Part shown: piece after piece, positions 1 to 9,195 of the stretch | How positions within the stretch are numbered: position 1 is the first letter of the stretch | Layout: each line of letters starts with the position of its first letter | NCBI GenBank assembly: GCA_027604185.1 | Contig: JADGKB010000106.1 | Coordinates: 1-47,643 of the forward strand | Reading direction: 5' to 3' | Origin: Boothiomyces macroporosus | Taxonomy: Eukaryota > Chytridiomycota > Chytridiomycetes > Rhizophydiales > Terramycetaceae | Length of the DNA: 47,643 nt | The notes under the pieces: generated by a model | What the model was told of the DNA's origin: nothing | Databases searched by the model: none | Seen by the model: only the letters and a program-made list of their open reading frames with translations | Made by a program: the position numbers and the translations under genes

Positions 1-2
1 AA

Positions 3-71
3 GCTGACGAGAAAACTCTCAGGGCAGACAAGAAAGCCGCCAAAGCAGCAGCTACCCCAGCTCCAAAATAA
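3..71 (+). CDS. 3' end of a secreted Ala/Lys-rich helical-repeat protein (partial)
   Basis: The last 22 codons and a TAA stop of a gene whose body lies left of the window. Positions 1-91 match 3726-3816, the end of the intact paralogue at 3266-3796, with one substitution before the stop and a shared start of the 3' untranslated region. The encoded tail is Ala/Lys/Asp-rich and ends in ATPAPK, as in the paralogue. This is therefore a further member of the same lineage-specific family. Function is unknown. Its frame is fixed by the paralogue. Confidence 0.85.
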   Translation, partial: ADEKTLRADKKAAKAAATPAPK

Positions 72-142
72 ATAACTGTAAATACCAAATACTTGTTCAC
101 ATACAAAATTTAAAAGTTTATGAAATTGTTTTATAAATACAG

Positions 143-388
143 TTAAGCACATTCTGGACAATCAAACATAGAGTTCAAGTGGACACAAACGTCCTTGACA
201 TCATTACGCATTGCATTTTCAAATGTAATTTCGTCGTCAGTTTCAAACCCAGGAGTGAGTTTATGCTTTTCAATAGTGGGCCTTGATGGGACAGCACATT
301 TCTTGCAGGGCTCTTCGAATAAGGTATCCAAACAAGTGCATACTTCTTTGACAGTCCTTTTCATTGGTCCTTCATTCTGTTCAGTCAT
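143..388 (-). CDS. Small protein with two CxxC-type Cys repeats
   Basis: 81 residues from ATG 388, no intron needed. I do not recognise a family. The protein contains two copies of one pattern: VK[ED]VC, then L[DN][TS][LM]F, then C-x-x-C. The first copy is at residues 13-32 and the second, closing the protein, at 63-80. The Cys spacing suggests a small metal-binding or disulfide fold built from a duplicated unit. There is no signal peptide, so it is more likely intracellular. The middle (about 33-60) is charged and probably disordered. It is convergent with the partial helical-repeat gene to its left, about 70 bp away. The internal repeat supports a real gene. Confidence 0.6.
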   Translation of the reverse strand: MTEQNEGPMKRTVKEVCTCLDTLFEEPCKKCAVPSRPTIEKHKLTPGFETDDEITFENAMRNDVKDVCVHLNSMFDCPECA

Positions 389-610
389 ATTTTTAATTAG
401 CTTTTATTTTTTTGAAGTTATATATGTACACATGTAATCATGATTCATAATTTTAAATGTTGCCGTTGCTATTAAAGATAACCAGATTCCGATTGTTCCG
501 CCGCTATCAACTCTGGCACCAGATGCAAGGCTTAAATTAGTAGTCATTAGTAATCAAAAATTGCACTTTCACATTCGCATTTTAAATAATTCCGAATCGT
601 AACTACCAGT

Positions 611-705
611 CATATTCATGCAGGAATTTATACCCATATTCATGAGGAATTCATACCCATATTCATGCAGGAATTCATATTCTTATTCATGCAGGAATTT
701 ATATT
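611..705. repeat. Four-copy tandem repeat, about 24 bp
   Basis: Four consecutive units start at 611, 635, 658 and 682 (24, 23, 24 and 24 bp), each built on catattcatgcaggaatt. They lie in the AT-rich gap between the small Cys protein and the KxDL gene. The rest of 389-932 has no long ORF. An open stretch at about 773-920 runs in one frame towards the KxDL gene and could be a 5' exon or leader. Confidence 0.85.
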
Positions 706-932
706 GAAGGTTTTCAAATATGGATGTTGAATTATGCATAAAGATGAAGCGAATTAATTAGGGAGAATGGTCTTTTTATAGGACAAGCATCTTTGTAGAA
801 ATATTCGTTTCATTCAATGAATCAATTGCCGCACCTCGCTTGCAATACTCTGACGGATATGAAATGCTAAATGACCCAGCCACCGGGCAACAACAGATCA
901 AAGTTTCCCAACTTTTTCCAGTGAATATATAG

Positions 933-1219
933 ATGGAGAATGAAATTAAACAAAAGCAACTGGAAATGTACTTTGCATTGACAATAGACTAGAATCGCTA
1001 ACAAGCACAAATAAAACACTCACCGGATTCAACAAGTTTTCGAAAAAGCGGTTTAATGAAATATCCATCGACTTTAATTTCATTGACCAGATGCACAAGG
1101 ATTTACTAAATGTGATTAGTAGAACCAGACAGCTGCGGATGAAGATTCAGAAAGATTTCCCAGATCAGTATGACCAAGTGATAGCTGAAATTGGAGAGCG
1201 AGTTGAACTAGACGATTAA
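933..1219 (+). CDS. KXD1: KxDL-domain protein (BORC subunit KXD1-like)
   Basis: 88 residues after removing a 20-nt intron at 968-987 (gtactttgcattgacaatag), which joins two frames into 89 codons. The product resembles animal KXD1 in its helical core: an E-SLTSTNKTL segment, then F-N-K-x-S-x-x-R, then a segment equivalent to the KxDL signature (here HKDL) followed by R-x-R-x-L-x-x-K. KXD1 belongs to BORC, which couples lysosomes to Arl8 and kinesin. The whole protein is predicted helical with no membrane segment. ATG 933 gives a compact product. An open frame upstream (ATG 864) ends at a TAG just before 933 and could be an alternative 5' exon if a GT..AG segment there is spliced, so the N-terminus is uncertain. 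Confidence 0.7.
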
Positions 1220-1280
1220 CGAATAAATAATCTCTTGAAAAGCATTTTCCTTTTTTGGATTTTTAAAAGTTGGTGTGAGA

Positions 1281-2376
1281 ATGCAAGCGACTGAAGAACC
1301 AAAAGAAAAGGGATTGTATCCACCAGTAGACCCATACCATGTGTTTGGATTCCCTTGCCACAACTTTCACGAGCTGTATGTTGAATTGACTGGGAATCCA
1401 TTAGGAACACCAGTATTATTCTTGCATGGAGGGTAATCATTGCTAATGTAGGCCAGGTAAATTAATTTAACGCAGGCGGAGGAACTACAGCTTTGGACAG
1501 ACAATATTTCAATCCCCAAAGATATCGAATAGTTATATTTCATCAGAGAGGAGCAGGAAGATCGAAGCCTGCTGCCAGTCTGGAAGATAATGACACTTGG
1601 TCATTAATCTTTGATATTGAAAAGATTAGAAAGCACTGCAATATTGAACGATGGGTTGTCTTTGGAGGCTCTTGGGGTACTTTGTCGTTAATCCAGGATC
1701 AACGCTTGCTTTGGCTTATGCCATCGAACATCCATACAGAGTTAAAGCAATGATTCTGAGAGGAGTGTTTTTATTGCGTCCAAAGTAATAGGCTTTAATT
1801 CAGGGAGTTGAATTGGTACTATCAAGAAGGAGGTGCATCAAATATCTTTCCAGACTATTGGGAAGACTTTGTTAGGATCATCCCGCCTGAAGAAAGAAAT
1901 GACATGATTGCAGCTTACTACAAGAGATTGACTGGTACGGATGAAAAGGTAATGTTGGAGGCTGCTATGGCATGGAGTCGATGGGAAATGGCTACTTCCA
2001 AATTAGAAGTGGATGAGAAATTACTAAAGAAAGTGCAAGATCCAATGTGGGCTTTACAATTTGCTAGAATCGAATGCCATTACTTTATAAACAAAGGATT
2101 CTTCAAAACCGATAACCATATTTTGGATAACATTGAAAAAATCAACCACATTCCTTGCCACATTATTCAGGGAAGATATGGTAGTTTAATATTGATATAG
2201 ATGTTGTTTGCCCTATGAGATCCGCGTGGGATTTGAAACAAAAGTGGCCAATAGCACAATTGCACATTGTAATTAATGAATAACTGTAGATGCCTACTAG
2301 TGGTCATTCTGCTACTGAAGTTGCGATTACCAAGAAGATTATTGAATGTACTGATGAATATCAAACCATGCTGTAA
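1281..2376 (+). CDS. Prolyl iminopeptidase-like alpha/beta hydrolase (S33)
   Basis: 325 residues in seven exons. Introns are 1433-1451, 1457-1475, 1677-1696, 1785-1803, 2181-2200 and 2269-2289 (19-21 nt). Removing them gives exactly 326 codons. The family cleaves N-terminal proline from peptides in the cytosol. Visible motifs are the oxyanion hole HGGPGGG, DQRG-like HQRGAGRS, nucleophile elbow GGSWGST, the cap-domain run with IECHYF, the acid loop QGRYD and the catalytic His in GHS. Every one of HGGPGGG, GGSWGST and GRYD is interrupted by an intron and is restored only by splicing. Length matches the family. ATG 1281 is the first in frame. Confidence 0.93.
1452..1456 (+). other. 5-nt microexon (gccag)
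   Basis: Five bases lie between two 19-nt GT..AG introns (1433-1451 and 1457-1475). They complete one Gly codon, supply the Pro codon and begin the next Gly codon of the HGGPGGG motif. Without the exon the conserved Pro is lost and the frame breaks. Confidence 0.88.
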
Positions 2377-2580
2377 TACGCCGTTGCAGGCAAACATACA
2401 TCTTCCTAGACAGATGTATGTCATCCCACAATGGTAATAAAGCAACTTGAATTACGTCTACTGATTGAAACGTAAATTTGCAGTTTTGACTTTTACATCA
2501 AGATGAAACCTCGTTGTAATTATGTAACTGCATAAATTTTACTAACCGTTCTTCTAACTGTCTCTCATCAATCATTAACA

Positions 2581-2800
2581 GGCTTGAATGGGAAGACCAC
2601 AGTCGATGCAGCCTAGAATGATCTCAAAGCAAATCTCTCGATTAATCAAGCAATTCAAATGTTGCAAGGTGATAAACAAAGCCAGCTATCAAATCTGAGG
2701 TAGCAGCTCTTGCAAATTCCAAAAGTTGCTGGCTGATCGGAAAAGGCAAGAGCAGAAAGCTCAAAAAGTTGGAAAGAATGGTGCAAAGTCGGAAATGCTG
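2581..2800 (+). pseudogene. Decayed copy of the Ala/Lys helical-repeat gene
   Basis: Conceptual translation across frames recovers pieces of the family in the correct order: GLNG, then TVDAA, NDLKA-L, QMLQGDK, then in another frame KSEVAALANS, and in a third frame KFQKLLADRK. In-frame TAG/TGA stops and at least two frameshifts break it. It sits between the partial copy at the left edge and the intact copy at 3266, as expected for a dying tandem duplicate. The flanks, 2377-2580 and 2801-3228, show nothing else I can support. Confidence 0.7.
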
Positions 2801-3228
2801 CTCCGAAATAAAAAAAGTCCGTGATTTGTTGTATTATTCTTTCATAGCCCTTGCTGAATCTCAGAGGGGATGCAATTCAACTGAAACGGAATCGGGGATT
2901 GTCCTACGCAATGCTTGTGGGAATCGGTACCTTAGAGGAGCCTACAACATATATTTGAAAATTGGGACCAACAAACTTCACTTAGTAGGGAGACCCTGTA
3001 AGATTTGGTTGACATTGAATATAAAATTCTCAAATCCAATAAGCCGCCAATGCTTTAGGGATACTCTTTACATTTCATGTCCAAAGATTTCCAAATGAGA
3101 ATTACTCATCAGAAATCAGAAAAGCATTGAGCCCTGCTTTCTTTGGGTCGTCATTACAAAACCATTGCATCAAACTCCCCTGTCAAAAATTCCCATCGAG
3201 CCTGCAACAAAAGCCAGCCACAGCAAAG

Positions 3229-3236
3229 TATAAATA
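3229..3236 (+). promoter_or_regulatory. TATA box (TATAAATA)
   Basis: Perfect TATAAATA 37 nt upstream of ATG 3266. It matches the position of the same box before the other intronless secreted-protein genes in the window. Confidence 0.7.
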
Positions 3237-3265
3237 ACGAGCAGCAAATACTTGGTCATCTCAAA

Positions 3266-3796
3266 ATGAAGTTCGCTCTCTTTACTGTTGCTCTCTTATC
3301 TGTAAACGCCATGTATATCCGCCGAGATGTTGCTGCCGACAAGGCTCTCGTGCAAGCCGACAAGGCAGCTCTCGCAAACGACGCGGCCTTCCAAAAGCTC
3401 GAGTCGGACAAGAAGGCAGCAAACACTGCCATCAAAGCCGACAAGGCCGCGCTCGCCAGCAATGCTGACTTTACTGCTCTCAAAGCAGCAGAAAAGAACC
3501 TGCACCAAACCGCCAAGCAAAACAACGTGTCTCTGAAGGGATTGAATGGGGCTGCCACCGGGAACGCAGCAGTCGATGCCGCGTTGAAGACTGTAAACGA
3601 CTTGAAAGCCAAGCTTGCTAGCGATCCAAACTTCCAGAAACTCCAAGCAGACAAGGCAGCCAAAAAGACTGCCACCAAGGCAGACAAGGCAGCCCTTGCC
3701 AACAACGCCGGATTCCAAAAGTTGGAAGCTGACGAGAAAACTCTCAGGGCAGACAAGAAAGCTGCCAAAGCAGCAGCTACCCCAGCTCCAAAATAA
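3266..3796 (+). CDS. Secreted Ala/Lys/Asp helical-repeat protein, one module
   Basis: 176 residues, no intron. A signal peptide (about 1-15, MKFALFTVALLSVNA) precedes MYIRRDV. The mature chain is almost all Ala, Lys, Asp, Leu and Asn with spaced FQKL blocks, predicting a long alpha-helical or coiled structure. The module order is ADKAAL-NDA-FQKL, a central NN-V-LKGLNG-ATGNAAVDAAL linker, then a second ADKAAL-NNAGFQKL segment, and it ends in an Ala/Pro tail. I recognise no named family. A paralogue with two modules is encoded at 7705-8763. The coding bases are richer in GC than the neighbours and there is a strong TATA box, suggesting high expression. A cell-wall or extracellular structural role is inference. 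Confidence 0.9.
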   Translation: MKFALFTVALLSVNAMYIRRDVAADKALVQADKAALANDAAFQKLESDKKAANTAIKADKAALASNADFTALKAAEKNLHQTAKQNNVSLKGLNGAATGNAAVDAALKTVNDLKAKLASDPNFQKLQADKAAKKTATKADKAALANNAGFQKLEADEKTLRADKKAAKAAATPAPK

Positions 3797-3836
3797 ATAA
3801 CTGTAAATACCAAATATTTATTCTATTATTGTCAGA

Positions 3837-4882
3837 TTAGGTACTAATTTGATTTTGTTTTTTGAAATATAAATGGCATTTCCCAACTATAAAGAATGTA
3901 ACTGCCGAAGACGGAGCAGCTTTCAACATTGAAGGCCATATTCCTTTAAATAATGCTAGGAATCCTTCATTCAAGATAATTCCTCTAGCAGTTGAAATGA
4001 CACCTGTCGATTTTGGGACGTCTGATACTATAATTTCATTTCTTACAGGTCCTTGAACTTGTAATCTCTTCCTAACATTAATATAGTGTACCTAATTACA
4101 TCAAATGGCATGGTACAAGCTTTGCTAAACATTCCAGCAAGTCCTCCGCATACAAGATCTTTCCATCCTCCTATATATGGCTTAAGTGTAGGATAAATAT
4201 CTTCTATCCTGCTGTATCTCTGTTTCAAAAACCTATGGGACTCAAAGACGAGCCCCATTTGTGGCATAATTTGTATTGCAGAAGGCAGCACTCCTCTATA
4301 GAATCCTCTTATGCCTTCCATCTTATAAATATCAACTACAGCTCCATATATACTATTATATATTGCAGAATTTCCTTGAACTGCAAACCTAGTTCGTAAT
4401 AAATCAAATGGAAATGTAATTAACGTGGCTGTTATTCCAGAAATAGCTCCTGAAGTAAAGGTATGAAGGCTTTTAGGTACTGCCTTTGCTATTGTGGTCT
4501 ATATTAGTATTAGGTACATCCGCTTTGAAATATTCTGTCATTTTGTGGTATGTATAAAATTGTACTGCACCATAGGATAAATATAGATATTCCGCAGCTA
4601 AATTCCCCTTCCATAGAGCCTATATTACCAATTACTTACAGTAATCCCCTCTTCTTCCACAATTAACCTAGCAGACTGCATTATTGTCTTGTATTTTCTT
4701 TCCTCTGACCATAATTTCGATGATTGAAGCTGAATTAGTATTGGGTACCTGAAGCCTGGATTAATAATTCTGTACCTAATCTTGATTACATCAAAAGGCG
4801 ATATGACGAATCTTGAAATTACTCCTGCTGTTGCACCGCTGACTGTGTGCTGAAACGACGTTAATTTTTCCTTTTCACTCAT
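3837..4882 (-). CDS. Mitochondrial carrier, thiamine-pyrophosphate (TPC1)-like
   Basis: 328 residues in four exons. Introns are 4620-4639, 4499-4517 and 4072-4091 (20, 19 and 20 nt), giving 329 codons exactly. Mitochondrial carriers have three repeats of about 100 residues, each with P-x-[DE]-x-x-[KR]. Here these are SPFDVIKIRY, FPFDLLRTRF and MPFDVIRKRL. The segment with LWKGN and a Tyr-rich stretch after repeat 1 resembles yeast Tpc1 and animal SLC25A19, which import thiamine pyrophosphate across the inner membrane. Substrate assignment rests on this resemblance and is moderate, while the carrier fold is certain. The stop is about 40 bp from the convergent helical-repeat gene. Confidence 0.88.
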
Positions 4883-4955
4883 TTTACTGTTTGGGAAAAA
4901 TGAAAACAGATTTTTTGGACGGTGGGATTTAAAAAAAGGAATATATTACGAGGCC

Positions 4956-6286
4956 TTAATATTTATAATCTAAAGAATCGACCGTCAAGGTCGGACTGAT
5001 ACAATTGTGGGTGTTTATACCTGGAGAAAGTGTCTGGAGATGAGTGTGGTGTGTGGTCTCAGAATAAGCAATCTCTTGGTCAACTGCTGATAGCTCGTGG
5101 TAGACTCTATCCAGTTCAATCTGGTGGGACAACTTCATATTCACCAACACAGTCTGCCGCTGATCCAAGAGTTTTTTCAAAGACTCCAATTCGGATTCAA
5201 AAGAAGCTTCCAGCCGAGATTTCGAATCATCCAACTCCTTTAGTGTATCTTGAATTTTAGAAACTTGTTTTCTAATTTTTGGGTTATTATTCCGGGCTTG
5301 GAAATAATTTGATGAGCGCTTATCGTAGTCTATTTTTTCCGGATTAGTTGTAGTCTGAAAATTAGGGCAGGACTGTGATCTGGCTAATTTTTTCTCTTGG
5401 GATAAATCCTGTAGAGTGGCGAATGATATGCTATCTGCATCCATGAATCTGGTGATCATATCTTCGTACTCTACCAAAGTTTTTTGTAGTTTATCCATTT
5501 CGATTTGGTGCGCTGAATTCATCAAGGATATTTCAGACTGTAAAGATGCAAGTGAAAACTTTAGTTGTTTGATTTCCAGCGATTTGGATGACTGCATACA
5601 GGTATAAAGTTGTTTAAGATGGAAAAAGTTTTGGTTCAGCACTTCAACCAGCTGTTCATTTGAACTGGATTCGGGATCAAGAGTTATCTTATACTGGGAT
5701 ATAATGTGATAAATTTGGGTTATTTTCGACTCGATGCGAAGCTGATTCTTCTGCTCCCAAGATTGGACTTGATCCAAGTTGAATTGACTGGAAGGGAATA
5801 CTTCGTTAAACCGAAGTATTTCCAGTATCCCTTCGATTTCCATATCAAAATAATCTTTGAGCTTAAGAAGCTTTTCCTTTTCCACTTGCCTTTTTTCTTG
5901 CAGTGCTTTGACTTGTTCATTCTCGCTTTCAATCTTTCTTTGTGTATTTAAAAGCACTTGTTCCAGGAACGAAATCTGCTCCCTTAAGCGCTCATTTTCA
6001 AGTTGTATCGAAGCAGAAGGGAAAATAGCATCTGAAATGTTGCCAAACAACTCTTTAAATATGCTTACAGATGGTCCTGCTATATGATACAGAATAAATG
6101 CCAAATAACCTTTCATTAGTAAATATTACTGTACAGGATCATTTTTCCTTTGAGGGGATTCTTTCTGACCATGGCACGGGCCAGCGGAAGTAGAGGACTG
6201 ATATACTGAAGCAGGGGCTGAAAATTAAACATCAGCACCTCCAGTACATGTCCTTTGGAGTGCTTATATCCTGAATACTGTTTCAT
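4956..6286 (-). CDS. Coiled-coil protein with an N-terminal membrane segment
   Basis: About 436 residues from ATG 6286, with one 20-nt intron at 6110-6129 (gtaatatttactaatgaaag). One hydrophobic stretch (about residues 50-65, SYLAFILYHIAG) is followed by long Glu/Gln/Lys-rich heptads (about 90-150, 200-260, 310-370) and a disordered C-terminus. This layout fits a membrane-tethered coiled-coil such as a golgin or tether, but I recognise no family. The 5' end is uncertain. The frame stays open upstream to about 6310, and another open stretch beginning near 6375 might be a first exon, but I found no convincing micro-intron to join it. Confidence 0.65.
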
Positions 6287-6680
6287 TTGCGGGAAAAAGT
6301 ATAAACCCAAAATGGCCTATAGCAGTCAGCTGTTCTTGTGAGAGGCTCGGTTTTCTAAAAAATTTCTCCATCAACCATCACTGGTTCATGGAATATTCCA
6401 TATATATCCTAATGTCTCTATTGCAAAATGTATACAGACTAAATGAATTCTAATGTGCGATAGCCAATATTCCCTGATCGTGTTTCATTTAGGGTGAAAT
6501 GAACTAAATAACACCTGACTCCGGCCGACTGCCCAGTTCAATTTATATTTTCCCGAAAAGGCAATATTGAGGTTGATATCTTTTCATCAGCTAGCCAGTA
6601 ATTAGTAAGTAGTCATTGCTTACCAACGAGAGTTGCACATTTTGGTTTTATTATTTTTTAATGTTTATTTTCATATGTTC

Positions 6681-6815
6681 ATGGCCGGACATGATCATTT
6701 TAATCTCCAACCTCGCACAAGAGACCGAGGAACTGTTGATCTAATTGATAATAATAATCTCCGTGATATGTGGATGACCACTCTAATAAGGTGGTTCGTA
6801 CCAAGATCAAAGTGA
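6681..6815 (+). CDS. Possible small protein, 44 aa
   Basis: ATG 6681 opens 44 codons rich in Asp, Asn and Arg, with a Trp-containing C-terminal helix (MWMTTLIRWF). It lies alone in the 600-bp gap between two minus-strand genes and reads like coding sequence rather than a shadow. I do not recognise it. The remainder of 6311-6891 holds nothing else I can support. Confidence 0.3.
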   Translation: MAGHDHFNLQPRTRDRGTVDLIDNNNLRDMWMTTLIRWFVPRSK

Positions 6816-6891
6816 GATTTACATGTTCAAACCATCCAAAGAAAGAGAATATTTATTTACTTGATATGTACATTTATAATACGGAATAGGC

Positions 6892-7275
6892 TCATTTGTA
6901 ATATCGCACGCTGATTCCATCTCCTTTCGCTCCGCTAACCACCAACTGCGGCAGTAGGCTATCTATCTGTTGCTCTATTCCTTCTTTACCAATCTTCTGG
7001 TCGACATCAATGATATTTGGAGCTATCTGCGCATTTCTAAAGAATTGTTCAATGGTCTGCTTCTTTATCTGATATTTGCTTACGCAACTATGCTTGATTC
7101 TTTCAATAAAGTTGGCTGATCTATGTCCAGAGTCTTTTATCGTGGAGTGTTCAGTTTGCTGGATTATGTACACCTGATCGGTGAGCTTATTCAGCAAGTT
7201 TTCTAGAGCCCAGTTTATAATTTGGAGTGCGTAAGGAGTTTCGTCGACCACTAAACAGACCTTTCTAATTGACAT
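6892..7275 (-). CDS. Universal stress protein (UspA)-like protein, short
   Basis: 127 residues from ATG 7275, no intron. The start fits a UspA beta1-alpha1 unit: KVCLVVDETPYALQIINWAL followed by an alternating strand VYIIQ. A later hydrophobic strand (LLPQLVVSGAKGDG) fits UspA beta4. UspA proteins are small Rossmann-like nucleotide-binding or stress proteins. The usual G-x2-G-x9-G[ST] nucleotide-binding tail is absent because the protein stops about 10 residues after SGAKGDG. It may therefore not bind ATP, or a 3' exon may have been missed. Neighbours give no functional clue. Confidence 0.65.
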   Translation of the reverse strand: MSIRKVCLVVDETPYALQIINWALENLLNKLTDQVYIIQQTEHSTIKDSGHRSANFIERIKHSCVSKYQIKKQTIEQFFRNAQIAPNIIDVDQKIGKEGIEQQIDSLLPQLVVSGAKGDGISVRYYK

Positions 7276-7704
7276 TCTAATTGCCGATTGTAATCATTGC
7301 CTCTTTATAAATTGTTATCGGAAGGTCCATGTGGTCCCCGCTTAAATCATGAGGATAACACAAAAATTGTGCGCTTCCCTTTCGCAGTCGCTCAAAGTGC
7401 CTAAAAAGGTAAATGCATAAGATTGACTCATTTGTTGACATTTCAAGTCGTACTGCGGAGCTATTGAAATAATACATTCCTTATTCTACTAAATCTAGTG
7501 GGTTTTTAATATACCCGATTTTAATATATTGCTCTGTCATTCATAACTAGCGCAACGTGGCAAACAGACCCGCCCAGACATCTTTAGCAGAGAGAGTAAA
7601 AGAGGAAAGTGTCATATGAGCCTCTGCCAATATGGACGAACGTTTATGAAATATGACGTATGATAAGATAAAATGAAACACCGATTTGAATATACAAGGT
7701 TTTA
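7276..7704. other. Intergenic, nothing supported
   Basis: AT-rich. A minus-strand open stretch at 7277-7477 immediately upstream of the USP-like gene has no recognisable protein character. No repeats or RNA genes were seen. Confidence 0.4.
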
Positions 7705-8763
7705 TTACAAGGCAAGAACAATAGTGACTAATCCTAATGCTACCATTGATTTGGAAGCACTAGACACTTGACTCTTTCCGTTGCCAGCAGCCGGAGCAGG
7801 AGTAGCAGCGGCACCTTTCTGTTTGTGGTGAGCAGCCTTCTTGTCAGTATGCAGCTGTTTTTGATCAGTAACCAGCTTTTGGTAACCAGCGTCGTTTGCA
7901 AGAGCAGACTTGTCAGCAGTGATGGTAGTTTTAGCTGCAGCTTTATCAGCTTCGAGTTTTTGGAAAGCTGCATTAGAGGACAATTTGGCTTTCAAATCAG
8001 AAACAGCTTTCATCGCGGCATCAACCTCTGCGTTACCAGATGCTTGTCCCGGTTGAAGCGCTTTCAAATTAACATTGTTCTTTTTGGCAGCTTGGTGAAG
8101 AGCTTTCTGCGCTTTGTGAAGAGCTTGAACATCTGCATCGCCTTTTAGAGCTGCTTTGTCTGCTTTCAAAGTGCTGTGAGCTGCTTTCTTGTCGGATTGG
8201 AGCTTTTGGAATCCAGCATCATTTGCCAATGCAGCCTTGTCTGCCTTTACAGCATCCTTGTCAGTTTTCAAATCGGCTTTAACTTTCTTTTCATCATTAA
8301 CCAATGTTTGGAAAGCCTGATCATTAGCAAGAGCTGTCTTGTCAGCGGTTAGAGCTTCATGCGTGGTTTTCTTGTCAGCTTGCAACTTTTGGAAATCAGC
8401 ATTTGAAGATAACTTTGCTTCCAAATCAGAAATAGATTTCAAAGCAGCATCAACTTCAGCATTACCAGAAGACTGTCCAGGCTGCAGATTTTTTAAAACG
8501 ATATTGTTTTTTTTGGCAGCTTTGTGAAGTGTCTTGTGAGCTTTCTTCAATGCTTTGAAATCTGGGTTTGCTTTAAGAGCCGGAGTGACGTCTGCTTTAA
8601 CGGTTTGGTGAGCAGCCTTTTTGTCAGTTACGAGTTTTTGGAATCCAGCATCATTTGCCAATGCAGATTTGTCTGCTTGAACTTGGTTGACATCGGCGGT
8701 GACATCCCGGATATACATAGCGTTGGTAGAAGCGATAGCGAGGGTTAATAAATACAATTGCAT
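7705..8763 (-). CDS. Secreted Ala/Lys/Asp helical-repeat protein, two modules, GPI-anchor-like tail
   Basis: 352 residues, no intron. The signal peptide (about 1-15) is followed by MYIRDV, as in the paralogue at 3266. Two tandem modules of about 150 residues (about 25-172 and 173-320) each read ADK-AL-NDAGFQKL, a KKNN-LK-LQPGQ-SGNAEVDAA linker, then DLEAKLSSN or DLKAKLSSN. The paralogue has one such module. The C-terminus is a Ser/Ala-rich stretch followed by the hydrophobic end VALGLVTIVLAL, which fits a GPI-attachment signal. The product is therefore probably a wall- or membrane-anchored surface protein, whereas the short paralogue lacks the tail and should be released. The family is unrecognised and the role is inferred only from topology. 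Confidence 0.9.
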   Translation of the reverse strand: MQLYLLTLAIASTNAMYIRDVTADVNQVQADKSALANDAGFQKLVTDKKAAHQTVKADVTPALKANPDFKALKKAHKTLHKAAKKNNIVLKNLQPGQSSGNAEVDAALKSISDLEAKLSSNADFQKLQADKKTTHEALTADKTALANDQAFQTLVNDEKKVKADLKTDKDAVKADKAALANDAGFQKLQSDKKAAHSTLKADKAALKGDADVQALHKAQKALHQAAKKNNVNLKALQPGQASGNAEVDAAMKAVSDLKAKLSSNAAFQKLEADKAAAKTTITADKSALANDAGYQKLVTDQKQLHTDKKAAHHKQKGAAATPAPAAGNGKSQVSSASKSMVALGLVTIVLAL

Positions 8764-8793
8764 GTTTGATTGCTTATACTGCCTTTTCCTTCA

Positions 8794-8801
8794 TATTTAT
8801 A
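8794..8801 (-). promoter_or_regulatory. TATA box (TATAAATA)
   Basis: TATAAATA on the minus strand 31 nt upstream of ATG 8763. The remaining gap to 9195 shows no gene or repeat that I can support. Confidence 0.7.
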
Positions 8802-9195
8802 TTGCTTCAGTTTGCGGCTCCAATTAGGCATGATTATTCCCTCATTGCTTTTTTTTGACAGGGGTGAATGACAGTTGCAAGGTTGGCTCAAGTGCAAAAC
8901 CGTCTGCTATGAGGAAATAATGAGCATCCAATTACATGGTATGGAAATACACACTACAGGTTGCCAGTATACGAATGTTCTTTTTTATATCCGTGGTTTT
9001 GTTTCTGGTCAATGATGACCAATTCCAAATGTTGAGGCTGCTGGTTACCTGTTCCATGATCCTGAATGGATGATGAAACATAAATAACGCAATCAAATCA
9101 TGCCCTCAGCTACAACCAGATACCCTGTAGTTTCACAACAAATACCTCTCCAATGTTACCAGGAAAACAAACTAAAAGAAATAATATATTAAAAA

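Noticed and set aside
1216..1440. Minus-strand ORFs opposite the iminopeptidase, carrier, chitinase and RasGEF genes
   Set aside because: They are antisense shadows of genes with clear conserved domains and show no protein character of their own.
4050..4070. A fourth micro-intron in the mitochondrial carrier (gtaagaaatgaaattatag)
   Set aside because: Removing it shifts the frame to an early stop. Reading through keeps an open, carrier-like sequence to the TAA at 3837, and the total is then a multiple of three.
7277..7477. A separate gene upstream of the USP-like gene
   Set aside because: No ATG start of good context, no domain, and no micro-intron that links it to the USP-like frame.
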